Position numbers and translations under genes: made by a program
Notes under the pieces: model-generated
Told to the model about the DNA's origin: nothing
Seen by the model: only the letters and a program-made list of their open reading frames with translations
The model's database searches: none
Part shown: one piece after another, positions 1-8,083 of the stretch
Numbering within the stretch: the first letter of the stretch is position 1
How the letters are laid out: the number at the start of each line of letters is the position of its first letter
NCBI RefSeq assembly: GCF_000018285.1
Contig: NC_009901.1
Location: 4,959,001-5,023,000 of the forward strand
Direction: 5' to 3'
Length of the DNA: 64,000 nt
Origin: Shewanella pealeana ATCC 700345
Lineage (GTDB): Bacteria > Pseudomonadota > Gammaproteobacteria > Enterobacterales > Shewanellaceae

Positions 1-344
1 AAGGCAGACCAATTGGCATGTTTTGCGTCAATATGAACTTGTCGTATCCGTTCCCAGAAATTATTAAGACCTTGATGCCAGATACAACCCAGCATCACAG
101 TTTTGATATGACAGAAAACTTCAGCGCATCGGCTGGAGATGTGGTTGAGCAAGCGCTAAACCACGCGATTGCAGAAGTGGAAGCTGATGACAGCGTCAAT
201 CTGAAAGGTCGCAATAAAGCTATTACTAAGGTGTTGTTTGATAACGGCATCTTTGAATTGAAAGAAGCTACTAACATAGTTTCTAACCATTTAAGCATTA
301 CCAAGCATGCGGTGTACAAGTACATCCGTGAATTTAAATCCTAA
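1..344 (+). CDS. YheO-like transcriptional regulator, C-terminal part (partial)
   Basis: The frame is open to the left edge, so the true start lies outside the window; the first ATG at 18 is probably internal. The visible part starts with the end of a PAS-like segment (GRPIGMFCVNMN at the left edge), followed by a linker and a C-terminal helix-turn-helix (GRNKAITKVLFDNGIFELKE, then ITKHAVYKYIREF). This order matches the YheO/DauR family, a PAS-like domain joined to an HTH_22 domain. It ends 19 bases before ridA, with dpaL beyond, so it probably regulates that small amino-acid catabolic unit. The effector is unknown. Confidence 0.8.
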   Translation, partial: GRPIGMFCVNMNLSYPFPEIIKTLMPDTTQHHSFDMTENFSASAGDVVEQALNHAIAEVEADDSVNLKGRNKAITKVLFDNGIFELKEATNIVSNHLSITKHAVYKYIREFKS

Positions 345-363
345 TTATCGAGATAACAACGCT

Positions 364-747
364 ATGAAAACTGTAATCCATACTGAAAATGCTCCTGCTG
401 CAATTGGTCCATACTCTCAAGCTCTTGCTTTCGACAAGTTAGTATTCACCTCTGGTCAGCTACCTCTTGATCCAGTGACTATGGCTTTCGTTGAAGGCGG
501 CGTTAAAGAGCAAGCTTACCAATCTCTAAAGAACCTTAAAGCTGTTCTAGAGCAAGCTGGCGCGGGTACTGACACTGTACTTAAGACAACTTGTTTCCTA
601 GCTAACATGGAAGACTTCGCTGTATTCAACGAAGTGTACACTGAAGTATTCGGTACTGAAGCGGCTCCAGCTCGCTCATGCGTACAAGCTGCTCGTCTTC
701 CAAAAGACGCACTAGTTGAAGTTGAAGCGATTGCTTTCATCAAATAA
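364..747 (+). CDS. ridA: RidA family reactive enamine/imine deaminase
   Basis: This 127-residue protein has the usual length of RidA, a trimeric cytosolic enzyme that hydrolyses 2-aminoacrylate and related enamines/imines to keto acids and ammonia. Diagnostic segments are IGPYSQA near residue 15, FTSGQLPLDP near 30 and APARSCVQAARLP near 100, which holds the conserved Arg that binds the substrate carboxylate. The ATG at 364 gives the standard RidA N-terminus; an upstream in-frame extension from 307 is not needed. The next gene, dpaL, makes 2-aminoacrylate as an intermediate, so RidA here probably clears it. Codon use looks like that of a highly expressed gene. Confidence 0.93.
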   Translation: MKTVIHTENAPAAIGPYSQALAFDKLVFTSGQLPLDPVTMAFVEGGVKEQAYQSLKNLKAVLEQAGAGTDTVLKTTCFLANMEDFAVFNEVYTEVFGTEAAPARSCVQAARLPKDALVEVEAIAFIK

Positions 748-788
748 CTTAAATTTAGGTTATTAACGACCTATTTAAGTCAATCTGA

Positions 789-827
789 CTGTCCATTTGC
801 CAACATGGGTTAAGTGGACAGCAGTCC
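789..827 (+). promoter_or_regulatory. Competing hairpins between ridA and dpaL
   Basis: CTGTCCA at 789-795 can pair with TGGACAG at 815-821, while GGAC at 816-819 can instead pair with GTCC at 824-827. The two structures share bases and are mutually exclusive. No poly-T follows, so this is not a simple terminator. It may be a processing or translation control element upstream of dpaL. Seen in sequence only; function is inferred. Confidence 0.35.
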
Positions 828-854
828 TCCTGTTCAAAATTTATAGTGGTTACC

Positions 855-2033
855 ATGCTAAAGCTGACTCAAAATGATTTCTTTAACGGCGAGACTTCTG
901 AACTTTTCACTGCTCAAGTCGCTGAACAAACTCGTCAATTCCACCAGCAGATCGAAGCTTACCAGCCAACACCGCTGGTCTCTTTAGAGCAGCTTGCTGC
1001 ACGCTTAGGCGTTAAAGCAATTCTGGTTAAAGACGAATCTTACCGTTTCGGTCTAAACGCTTTTAAAGTACTGGGTGGTTCTTACGCATTAGGTAAGCAA
1101 CTTGCTGAGCACTTAAATGTAGATATCAGTGAAATTGATATGAAAACTGTTGCCGCTAAATTAAGCGCGCCATTGGTTTTCGCTACTGCAACTGCTGGTA
1201 ACCACGGCACAGGTGTGGCTTGGGCTGCACGTGAAATGGGCCAAAAGGCTGTTGTTTACATGCCAAAGGGTTCATCTCAAGCGAGTGTGACTCGCATTCA
1301 AAACTTAGGTGCTGAGTGTATCGTTACTGACTGTAACTACGACGACACCGTACGTATTGCTAACCAAACCGCGACTGAAAACGGTTGGATGCTAGTACAA
1401 GATACTGCATGGGAAGGTTACGACAAGATCCCAACTTGGATCTCTCAAGGCTATATGACTATGGCCGTTGAAGCGCAAGAGCAAGTTGAAGCCATGGGTC
1501 TTAAGCCAACTCACCTAATGCTACAAGCAGGTGTTGGTGCAATGGCTGGCGGTCTATTAGGTTACTTCGCTGACAAAGTTGGCGCGACTAACTTCAAGAC
1601 TATTATTGCTGAGCCTGCAAAAGCAGATTGTATCTACAACTCAGGCATTAAAGGCGAAATGGTTGCAGTAACTGGCGAGTTAAACTCTATCATGGCAGGC
1701 CTTGCATGTGGCGAGCCTAACCCAGTCACTTGGCCTATCCTTAAGCAATGCAGCAGCTTCTTCGCATCAGTTGAAGATGAAGTAACCGCGACGGGGATGC
1801 GCGTTCTTGGTAACCCACTAGCGGGTGATACTAAAGTTGTTAGTGGTGAGTCAGGTGCACTAACTCTAGGCCTACTTTACATGCTAGCAAGCCGTGAAGA
1901 GTACAGCGAGTACCGCACGCAGCTTGGCCTAGATCAAGATGCCGTTATCATGCTGTTCAGCACTGAAGGCGACACTAACCCAGACCGTTACCGTCAAATC
2001 GTTTGGGAAGGCATGCACAGCACTGCTAAATAA
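855..2033 (+). CDS. dpaL: 2,3-diaminopropionate ammonia-lyase
   Basis: This 392-residue enzyme (family size about 400) uses PLP to convert D- or L-2,3-diaminopropionate to pyruvate and two ammonia. It has the fold-type II layout: the PLP-binding Lys at about residue 71 in GLNAFKVLGG, a phosphate-cradle loop ATATAGNHGTG near 115, a glycine-rich LQAGVGAMAGG segment, and GDTKVVSGESGA near the C-terminus. The ATG at 855 is preferred over a GTG at 846 because it gives the family N-terminus MLKLTQND. It lies downstream of ridA and a YheO-type regulator and ends in a strong terminator. E. coli YgeX is the named relative. Confidence 0.93.
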   Translation: MLKLTQNDFFNGETSELFTAQVAEQTRQFHQQIEAYQPTPLVSLEQLAARLGVKAILVKDESYRFGLNAFKVLGGSYALGKQLAEHLNVDISEIDMKTVAAKLSAPLVFATATAGNHGTGVAWAAREMGQKAVVYMPKGSSQASVTRIQNLGAECIVTDCNYDDTVRIANQTATENGWMLVQDTAWEGYDKIPTWISQGYMTMAVEAQEQVEAMGLKPTHLMLQAGVGAMAGGLLGYFADKVGATNFKTIIAEPAKADCIYNSGIKGEMVAVTGELNSIMAGLACGEPNPVTWPILKQCSSFFASVEDEVTATGMRVLGNPLAGDTKVVSGESGALTLGLLYMLASREEYSEYRTQLGLDQDAVIMLFSTEGDTNPDRYRQIVWEGMHSTAK

Positions 2034-2043
2034 GTTCTTCGAA

Positions 2044-2090
2044 TTTAGATAACAAAAGCCACTTACATAGTGGCTTTTTTGTTATCTAAA
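2044..2090 (+). terminator. Rho-independent terminator after dpaL
   Basis: A 19-base arm (2044-2062, ending AAAAGCCAC) pairs with 2070-2090 (starting GTGGCTTTTTTG) around a 7-base loop. The T-run lies inside the descending arm, and the hairpin sits 10 bases after the dpaL stop. Confidence 0.9.
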
Positions 2091-2099
2091 AATAGGTTC

Positions 2100-2520
2100 T
2101 AGGTTCTAGGACGTTCGCAGGCTCACTGCGAGGACGGTGCTGAGCACCTACTAGGTTAAAGATAGAGCGCTCGCAGGCTCGCTTCTAGAGCGGTACTTCG
2201 TACCTACGAGGACGCCAACAAGTTGGCTGCTAGGAAAAGATTAAAAGCAACGCCATAACGGACTCGTTGAGCCTAATATTTTTTGATTGTTGCTTTACCG
2301 TCTTAGCTTTTTCCGTAAGCACAGCGTTCCGTCAGTGACGCAGTCACGTTCCCTAGGACGCAGGCCGTCCGTCTTAGCTTTTCCTAGGACCTAGGACCTA
2401 TCTTTTAAGCTTTAACGCCTTTGCCTTTCCTAGAAGCGACAAGGTCGCACCCTCGAAATGACGCAGTCACGCCCTCGCAGGGCGTAGCCCGTCCTCGTCT
2501 TGGCTTTACCGTCTTAGCTT
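2100..2520. repeat. Mosaic of short three-base-loop hairpins, non-coding
   Basis: This stretch has no convincing gene but a dense series of small inverted repeats with unrelated stems: CGCAG/CTGCG (2116-2130), GGTGC-TGA-GCACC (2136-2148), GGTAC-TTC-GTACC (2192-2204), GCCAAC-AA-GTTGGC (2214-2227), GTGAC-GCA-GTCAC (2335-2347), GCGAC-AAG-GTCGC (2436-2448), TGAC-GCA-GTCA (2459-2469) and GGGC-GTA-GCCC (2480-2490). Joining phrases such as CTAGGACCTA, GAGGACG and TCTTAGCTTT recur. It looks like an eroded or growing intergenic repeat. An open frame at 2421-2630 runs through these repeats and is judged spurious. Confidence 0.7.
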
Positions 2521-2633
2521 TCCCTAGGACCTTCAATTATATTTACGCTAACTATCAGCACTATTTAATTTATCAAAACAAGTGCAAGCGCTATACTTTA
2601 AAGCCGACCCGCCTTTTTCTGCAGCCTTAATTG

Positions 2634-3614
2634 ATGACAGCTAAAACCCAGAATCCCCCACAGAAACAACTCCAGAATCAAGCCCAGCCTCCTAATAAGC
2701 TTCATTTAGTCGTCTTTATTATTGCTGGTCTTTTCTGCCTGTTACCTATGGTGTCATCACCTGTGGCGTTGATCTTGGGCTTCACTTTGGCCAGCATTGG
2801 CTGGGCGCCGGATCAAATACACCTAGGGGCACTGACCAAGAAGCTTTTGGCTTACTCGATTGTAGGTTTAGGTTTTGGTATTCAATTAGACGCAGCGGTC
2901 AGAATCAGTCTGCAAAACTTGCCACTCATTCTGGGCTCGATTGTATTGACCTTGATACTAGGTTTGGCACTCACGCGATTGCTCAAGCTGGATCATAAAA
3001 CTGGCTACCTGATCGCCTCAGGCACCGCCATTTGTGGTGGCAGCGCCATTGCCGCGGTATCACCAGCAATTAGAGCGAACAGTGAACAAACGGCTATCGC
3101 CTTAGCCACGGTATTTATCCTTAACTCTGTCGCGCTGTTTGTGTTTCCAGCCATCGGCCATGCACTCTCTATGAGTCAGCATGATTTTGGCGTGTGGAGT
3201 GCGATTGCCATCCACGACACCTCTTCTGTGGTTGGTGCAGCCTCGGCCTATGGTAATGAAGCGCTGACCACTGCCACCACGATTAAGCTAGCACGAGCGC
3301 TATGGATCATCCCTATCGCGTTAATCAGCGCCATGCTGTTTAAAGGCGATAAGAATAAGATGGCCATCCCCTACTTTATCGGCTTCTACTGTTTAGCTAT
3401 CGCCATCGCACATTTTGTGCCAGCGGGAGAAGCAGCCTACAGCGCAATATTTGAGATATCCAAGCGAGTGTTGGTGGTGTGTCTATTCTTGATTGGTGCA
3501 GGAATTACCATTCAGAAGATGAAAGCCACTGGCCCTAAGCCACTGATTTTAGGGGTGCTACTGTGGTTAGCCATTGGCAGTGCTTCACTGACTTATATTC
3601 TGTTGCTGAGCTAG
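2634..3614 (+). CDS. YeiH/UPF0324 family putative permease
   Basis: A 326-residue inner-membrane protein with about ten hydrophobic segments after a polar, Gln-rich N-terminal tail of some 25 residues. Conserved segments of the YeiH/YadS family (Cons_hypoth698, sometimes called putative sulfate exporters) are YSIVGLGFGIQLD, the central SGTAICGGSAIAAVSP, and AIHDTSSVVGAASAYG. Transport activity has not been firmly established for this family. The ATG at 2634 is chosen over the TTG at 2631. The gene is followed by a decayed copy of its own 3' end and then a terminator at 3808-3836. Confidence 0.85.
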   Translation: MTAKTQNPPQKQLQNQAQPPNKLHLVVFIIAGLFCLLPMVSSPVALILGFTLASIGWAPDQIHLGALTKKLLAYSIVGLGFGIQLDAAVRISLQNLPLILGSIVLTLILGLALTRLLKLDHKTGYLIASGTAICGGSAIAAVSPAIRANSEQTAIALATVFILNSVALFVFPAIGHALSMSQHDFGVWSAIAIHDTSSVVGAASAYGNEALTTATTIKLARALWIIPIALISAMLFKGDKNKMAIPYFIGFYCLAIAIAHFVPAGEAAYSAIFEISKRVLVVCLFLIGAGITIQKMKATGPKPLILGVLLWLAIGSASLTYILLLS

Positions 3615-3650
3615 CTGAAGTGATTATTAGTAGCGTACTTAGTTTTAATT

Positions 3651-3772
3651 GCTACCAGCATTCAGAAAATGAAAGCCACCGGCCCTAAACCGTCCCTCTT
3701 CAAAGCCTAGGCATACTGTTATGGCTTGCGATTGGCAGTAGCTCACAGGCGTATATTCTGGCAAGCCATTAG
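3651..3772 (+). pseudogene. Remnant duplicate of the YeiH-type gene 3' end
   Basis: Directly after the YeiH-type gene, this stretch repeats its last 40 or so codons: a piece encoding SIQKMKATGPKP, then after a small insertion and frame change LGILLWLAIGSSSQAYILASH and a stop. The intact gene has TIQKMKATGPKP followed by LGVLLWLAIGSASLTYILLLS. There is no start codon or ribosome site. It is best read as the 3' scar of a tandem paralogue that was mostly deleted, or of an unequal crossover. Confidence 0.75.
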
Positions 3773-3807
3773 CTAGCAGCACGCTGATTTAGCCATAACA
3801 TCTATAT

Positions 3808-3836
3808 AAAAACAGCGCCTATGAGCGCTGTTTTTT
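3808..3836. terminator. Bidirectional terminator
   Basis: AAAACAGCGC pairs with GCGCTGTTTT around CTATGA, with A-rich and T-rich flanks on opposite sides, so it can serve the YeiH side on the plus strand and the small minus-strand gene, whose stop codon lies in the loop. Confidence 0.8.
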
Positions 3837-3980
3837 GCCATTGTCTCGCCAAAATAATAACCCCAATAAACAACTAAATGCGCCTAAATCGATTAACGCA
3901 CGGGTGAGCCCACTCGTCAGTAAAGAGGCGGCAATTAACACTGCACAACACAATAATATTAGCCAGTTATTCAATGTCAT
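3819..3980 (-). CDS. Small two-helix membrane protein (53 aa), unknown function
   Basis: A 53-codon frame starts at ATG 3980-3978 with a good ribosome site just upstream (AGAGGGGAG directly before the ATG on the minus strand). The product begins MTLNNWLILLCCAVLIAAS and ends FWRDNGKKQRS: two hydrophobic segments (about 6-20 and 29-44) and a positively charged C-terminus, as expected of a small inner-membrane hairpin protein. Its stop lies in the terminator at 3808-3836. I do not recognise a family. Support comes from the Shine-Dalgarno site, membrane topology and matching terminator. Confidence 0.6.
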   Translation of the reverse strand: MTLNNWLILLCCAVLIAASLLTSGLTRALIDLGAFSCLLGLLFWRDNGKKQRS

Positions 3981-4118
3981 CTCCCCTCTTAGGCAGGCTG
4001 AATAAATAGCTAGTATTGATGCTTATGGCGAACACCGCCAAGATCCTTTATTACTAATTAATAGCTTATTTGGATAAGACTAGATTATTTGCTTATATCT
4101 AGCTGGCTTTTAAACCGG

Positions 4119-4832
4119 TTAACCGACGGCATAGGGGTCATTATGCGGATTATCATTCCAGTCGTATTCCGTCAGGATCTGAATTCGCTTGGCTTCCTGA
4201 TCGCCATGTAGCTGTTTGATCCAAAACAGTGCCGCATCTGTTCCTGCTGATACGCCTGATGAAGTTAAAAACTTGCCATCAAATACCCAGCGAGCCTTGG
4301 GCTGCCATTGTGGATTATCGTTCAGCGATGTCACCCATTCATAGGCCATTTTATTGGTAGTCGCTTTACGGTCATTGAGTACCGAGGTCATTGCCAGCAA
4401 TGCCGTGCCTGTACAAATGGTAAATACATTCTGGCTACGTGCGATCTGCGCGATTAACCATTGGCGCAGCTCTGTGTCATTAACTAAGGTTCGTGTACCC
4501 AGTCCCCCAGGAATTAACAGTAGGTCACAGTCATAGGTTTGCTCGGTTAAACAGTCAGCCAGCACACGCGGTCCCTGGTAGCTGCTAACAATCTCCTTAG
4601 CGGCCACCAGCTTTATCTCGGTATTTGGCATATGGCCTAGCATCTCTATTGGACCATGTAGATCTAAGGTTTCGTAATCATCAAATACCAACGCCAGTAC
4701 TCGATATTTACCTGTGGTAAACGGTGTTTTAGCGGCTGATAACGGCGAACTCGTTTTAGCCTGTAGTGTGGGTGCGATAATACTGGCGGCCATCATCAAT
4801 GAAGCCCCTTTTATAAACTGTCTACGTTGCAT
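4119..4832 (-). CDS. Tat-exported DJ-1/PfpI family protein
   Basis: A 237-residue protein in the ThiJ/DJ-1/PfpI superfamily. The ATG at 4832 follows GGGAAAGAG and gives a twin-arginine signal peptide (QRRQFIKGASLMMAASIIAP, cleavage probably after LQA near 26), so the mature protein should be folded in the cytoplasm and exported. The domain shows LIPGGLGTR near 112 and the nucleophile elbow TICTGTALLA with its Cys near 140, then TSSGVSAGTDAAL. The arrangement resembles isonitrile hydratase and the sensor domains of AraC-type activators, but no DNA-binding domain is present. The reaction is unknown. Confidence 0.82.
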   Translation of the reverse strand: MQRRQFIKGASLMMAASIIAPTLQAKTSSPLSAAKTPFTTGKYRVLALVFDDYETLDLHGPIEMLGHMPNTEIKLVAAKEIVSSYQGPRVLADCLTEQTYDCDLLLIPGGLGTRTLVNDTELRQWLIAQIARSQNVFTICTGTALLAMTSVLNDRKATTNKMAYEWVTSLNDNPQWQPKARWVFDGKFLTSSGVSAGTDAALFWIKQLHGDQEAKRIQILTEYDWNDNPHNDPYAVG

Positions 4833-4980
4833 CTCTTTCCCATCTATCCCATTATCTTGTGCTGACTTAGTCTGCGCTAACAATAATTAATTCAATGATT
4901 TTCAAACCAAAACAGCATCCGTTCATCAAAAATAGAGACCGCTCAAATTTTGAAAATAAATGGGAGGTATCACTATACAA

Positions 4981-5009
4981 AAAAGCGCCGAGTTGAACTC
5001 AGCGCTTTT
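4981..5009. terminator. Bidirectional terminator
   Basis: AAAAGCGC plus GAGTT pairs with AACTC plus GCGCTTTT, with one internal mismatch. It lies downstream of the HD-GYP gene on the minus strand. Confidence 0.75.
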
Positions 5010-5039
5010 GTTAGTGGCGATAGGCAATTAAGACAGTGC

Positions 5040-6224
5040 TTAATAAAAAGGGGTGGGATCGATCTCTAGGCTACTCGGCGATATGCCTTTCTCGATATTT
5101 AATGACGATCTGAGCAGGTCGATGATCTCAACCTTGGTGTAGCACTTATGCTTTACCGAATAGAAGCACTTCACCTTAGGATTTAGCGCATTGCGCCCTT
5201 TTGCTTCCCAGACGATACCGATACGGCCATCGGACAGCTGCACTAAGGAGCCAACAGGGTAGACGCCGATACAGCGGATAAACTCATATACGAGCTGTTG
5301 ATCTAAGTGGTGAGGAGTCAGGCTAAGTAAGATCTTAAATGCTGCGGCTGGGCTCATCGCCTCTTTATAACAGCGAGTGGCGGTTAAGGCATCGAAGATA
5401 TCGACAATACAGCTCATACGGCCATGGGTAGGTATTTCATCGCCCTTGAGACCAAGAGGGTAACCATTACCATCGAGTTTCTCGTGGTGCATCAGGCTAA
5501 TATCTTGGCTGATCTGGGATAAGCCTTTAGTCTGCCCCATGATCTCAACTGCATAAGTTTGGTGTAACTTAACGTGCTCGAACTCTTCCGGAGTGAGTTT
5601 GCTTGGCTTATTTAAAATCTCGCTGTCGACCTTAATCTTACCGATATCATGCAAAATGCCACCGATGGCCATCTGGCGCAGCATATCGGTATCAAACTTG
5701 AGGTAACGACCAAAGGTAATAAGCAAAAATGCCACATTGATAGAGTGCTCTAATAGATAAGCATCTTTGGAACGCAGGGCTGACACACATTTAAGCGCAT
5801 CGGCATCGAGCATAACAGACTCAATTAAGTTGTCGGCTAACGCCTCGAAAGGTTCAACCTCTACCGCTTTGCCCTCGAACGTTTCAGACAGCACCTTTTG
5901 GATGAGATCTTTTGCCTCAACAATAAGCTCTTTAGCCTGCTTCTGAGTCGTAGCACGTTCAACACTCACTTTTCTTGCCACAGGTTTAGGCGCCGATACG
6001 ACTTTACCTAAACCTAACTCTGGCAGTGAGCGCTCGCCGTTAACCCACACATGACTGACATTGCTTTTATGCAATCTCAATATGGCTTCGGCGCTGCGAA
6101 TTTGTCCCGCATTGGCGATGTTGACTAGACTCTTATCTTTGTCGATGGCCTCAACAAACATACCTAGCTTCAGCTTGGATACAGGTATTTTTATTAAGTT
6201 ACTTGATTCAATTGAATCACCCAT
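5040..6224 (-). CDS. HD-GYP domain cyclic-di-GMP phosphodiesterase
   Basis: A 394-residue cytosolic protein. The N-terminal part (about 10-95) matches the DUF3391 domain often found before HD-GYP domains (VSKLKLGMFVEAID at the start). The HD-GYP domain spans about 140-330 and has all the metal and signature residues: H192-D193 in LHDIGK, HHE at 246-248 and GYP at 254-256 in DGNGYPLGLKGDEI. It should hydrolyse c-di-GMP to pGpG or GMP and so affect the biofilm/motility switch. No receiver or membrane segment is present, so its input is unclear. It is monocistronic and followed by a terminator. Confidence 0.92.
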   Translation of the reverse strand: MGDSIESSNLIKIPVSKLKLGMFVEAIDKDKSLVNIANAGQIRSAEAILRLHKSNVSHVWVNGERSLPELGLGKVVSAPKPVARKVSVERATTQKQAKELIVEAKDLIQKVLSETFEGKAVEVEPFEALADNLIESVMLDADALKCVSALRSKDAYLLEHSINVAFLLITFGRYLKFDTDMLRQMAIGGILHDIGKIKVDSEILNKPSKLTPEEFEHVKLHQTYAVEIMGQTKGLSQISQDISLMHHEKLDGNGYPLGLKGDEIPTHGRMSCIVDIFDALTATRCYKEAMSPAAAFKILLSLTPHHLDQQLVYEFIRCIGVYPVGSLVQLSDGRIGIVWEAKGRNALNPKVKCFYSVKHKCYTKVEIIDLLRSSLNIEKGISPSSLEIDPTPFY

Positions 6225-6467
6225 TATCTCTTAGGTCCCCGGATGACTTAGCCTAAATTACAGTGACAATATTCAACTGTACTCTTCACAGTGGTTTTAT
6301 GTTGTGACTCAGTTTACACCAAGCCCATTTTTATCTTCTGTGAAAGCTAGCTATTCTATTCCGAGCGCTGTTAAATCACCATAGACAAAGTTAATTAATC
6401 TCTTCTAATGCACAACAAATACGCTGCAAACGCTAATATAAAATACAAATACTTAACGCGGTTCGCG

Positions 6468-6704
6468 CTACTTTTTTACTCGGGCTTTATAGCATTGGAA
6501 ACTACTGGGCTGCCAACGACGATACATACAGTTGTAACAAGAGCGTAGAACATTATCCGTGTGTTCGTCTTCATCATCGCTAATGAATTTCTGACAAGCT
6601 GCTGCAGCCTCACGTGCGGCCAAATAGTCTTCTACACCGAAATTAAATTGCCAGAGGTCGTTAACTTGAACAAACCACTGTTGCATACCACTTCCCTTGT
6701 TCAT
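6468..6704 (-). CDS. Small conserved-looking Cys-rich protein, last gene of the TonB-ECF operon
   Basis: A 78-residue soluble protein of unknown function. The C-terminal half has SCYNCMYRRW followed by FQCYK, a CxxC plus a third Cys that could bind metal; the N-terminal part is WFVQVNDLWQFNFGVEDYLAAREAAAAC. Its ATG overlaps the stop of the TiaS-like gene (TAATG), showing translational coupling. A second ATG at 6686, behind GGGAAG, would give a 72-residue protein starting MQQWFVQV and is a real alternative. Tight linkage says it works with the TiaS-like protein and the ECF importer. I do not recognise the family. Confidence 0.7.
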   Translation of the reverse strand: MNKGSGMQQWFVQVNDLWQFNFGVEDYLAAREAAAACQKFISDDEDEHTDNVLRSCYNCMYRRWQPSSFQCYKARVKK

Positions 6705-7462
6705 TAATAAGCCTTTAATTGTTGTTTAGTCGCGTTGCGCCACTCACCTGACTCATTGCTAACTAATAAAGCAAACTGATGTTGGGTGTACACAGCCTTG
6801 ATTTGACCAGCCAAACTAACTACCTGCTCATGACTTAATACTTCACCTGTAGTCGCAATAGCCGCTTGCAACCCAGTCTGTTTAAGCACTTGTGCTACCG
6901 ATAGCTGCACAGCTAACGACTCATCAATGTCCGAGCCAAGTCTTAGCTGCCCCTTAACTCGACCATCTTGACCACTTAGGCGTAAGCCTAAACCCGCCAA
7001 TGCACCAATAATGCCCTGACCCGTGCCGCCATGTTCAGACAAATCAACACCGATCTCGGCCGCCAAGGCATAGGCTTGCTCTTTGGTTTTAACTTCCACT
7101 TTTGACTGTTGACCGAACGCAATTAACTGCTCAACATTGTAGTCGGACGCTAAATCCAAAATCGCCAGCCCCGGATCTGATGCGCTAGCGGATTCTTGCA
7201 GTAAGTGAGCAATACAGATACTTTTTATCTCTGTAAAGTCGAGTTCTGTTTCAACTTGAAAGCACATAGCACTATTGTGCGACGTATAAGGAATATCTGG
7301 GTGTACGAATAGCTGATGCCGTGTGACGAATCGGGTAATAGGTTGTTGTCCACCTTGTAGTGTTAGCGGCGTCAATTTCGCTGCAATCTCTTCAGCGATT
7401 TCGCCTGTACCTTTAGTGCCAATATCATCAGTATCATCAATGCAGATCAACCAAGCTTTCAT
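6704..7462 (-). CDS. TiaS-like (DUF1743/COG1571-type) nucleotide-modifying enzyme homologue
   Basis: A 252-residue protein starting MKAWLICIDDTDDIGTKGTG. The acidic IDDTDDIGTKGT motif followed by a helix and TRFVTRHQLFVHPDIPYTSHNSA closely resembles the catalytic N-terminal domain of archaeal TiaS, which uses ATP to activate C34 of tRNA-Ile2 and attach agmatine. The OB-fold and zinc ribbon of full-length TiaS (about 420 aa) are absent. Bacteria use TilS for that tRNA step, so this protein probably has another substrate. It lies 85 bases after the putative S component and overlaps the Cys-protein gene, suggesting that it acts on the imported compound. The family call is from motifs only. Confidence 0.6.
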   Translation of the reverse strand: MKAWLICIDDTDDIGTKGTGEIAEEIAAKLTPLTLQGGQQPITRFVTRHQLFVHPDIPYTSHNSAMCFQVETELDFTEIKSICIAHLLQESASASDPGLAILDLASDYNVEQLIAFGQQSKVEVKTKEQAYALAAEIGVDLSEHGGTGQGIIGALAGLGLRLSGQDGRVKGQLRLGSDIDESLAVQLSVAQVLKQTGLQAAIATTGEVLSHEQVVSLAGQIKAVYTQHQFALLVSNESGEWRNATKQQLKAY

Positions 7463-7546
7463 CTAAAACCCTTATTATTAATGTTATGTTTCTACGTCGA
7501 ATGAGTTCTTAACCGCGTAAAATAGCTATGCTTATCTTTTACGTCG

Positions 7547-8083
7547 TTACTCAGGCCTTTTCGGCAATAAATCGTGTGCGTGCAAACGGCTTAGAACCGT
7601 TGGAATTAATAGCGCAGCGGCCACAGCAAACATGCCACCTTGAATAAAGCTAAGGCCAAATTCAGCCAGTGCAACTTGACCACTCATTCCTACTAATAAG
7701 TTGCTTATCAAACCTTTGCCTGACCACGCCAAACAACCAATTATCGCCAATACTATGCTCTGCCAACGCAAACTAAATGCCCCAGCCATAAACAGTAACG
7801 CCAAGTCCATTGCCATTGCTGGCAAACCAAACTTAAGCAAGATCATTGGGCCCCCTTTACCAACACTCAGCATCATGGCCACTAGCCCAGCTAATAAACC
7901 ACATGCTGTCATAGCGCCAACGCGATTAACTACGCCGTAGCAAATAAGGTAGAAAAAGGTCATCAAAAACATTGAGTGGCCACTTAAGCCAAGCTTGAGT
8001 CGCAACATGCTTTTTAAAACCACCAACAAGGTGGCACAAAAACCGATAAATAAGGCGTCTTGCAGATCGAATTGAGACTTCAT
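7547..8083 (-). CDS. Putative ECF transporter substrate-binding (S) component
   Basis: A 178-residue integral membrane protein with about six hydrophobic segments, the size and topology of ECF S components. The ATG at 8083 follows GAGAGGAAG and overlaps the ecfT stop (ATGA). Distinctive stretches are LKLGLSGHSMFLMTFF (about 24-40) and SVGKGGPMILLKFGLPAMAMD (about 75-95). They do not match the S-component signatures I know for biotin, thiamin, riboflavin, folate, cobalt/nickel or queuosine. The call rests on topology and on position directly after fused ECF ATPases and EcfT. The ligand is unknown and would be taken up across the outer membrane by the TonB receptor upstream. Confidence 0.68.
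   Translation of the reverse strand: MKSQFDLQDALFIGFCATLLVVLKSMLRLKLGLSGHSMFLMTFFYLICYGVVNRVGAMTACGLLAGLVAMMLSVGKGGPMILLKFGLPAMAMDLALLFMAGAFSLRWQSIVLAIIGCLAWSGKGLISNLLVGMSGQVALAEFGLSFIQGGMFAVAAALLIPTVLSRLHAHDLLPKRPE

Noticed and set aside
2421-2630. 69-codon open frame upstream of the YeiH-type gene
   Set aside because: It runs through mini-hairpin repeats and low-complexity phrases, with no ribosome site or protein-like composition.
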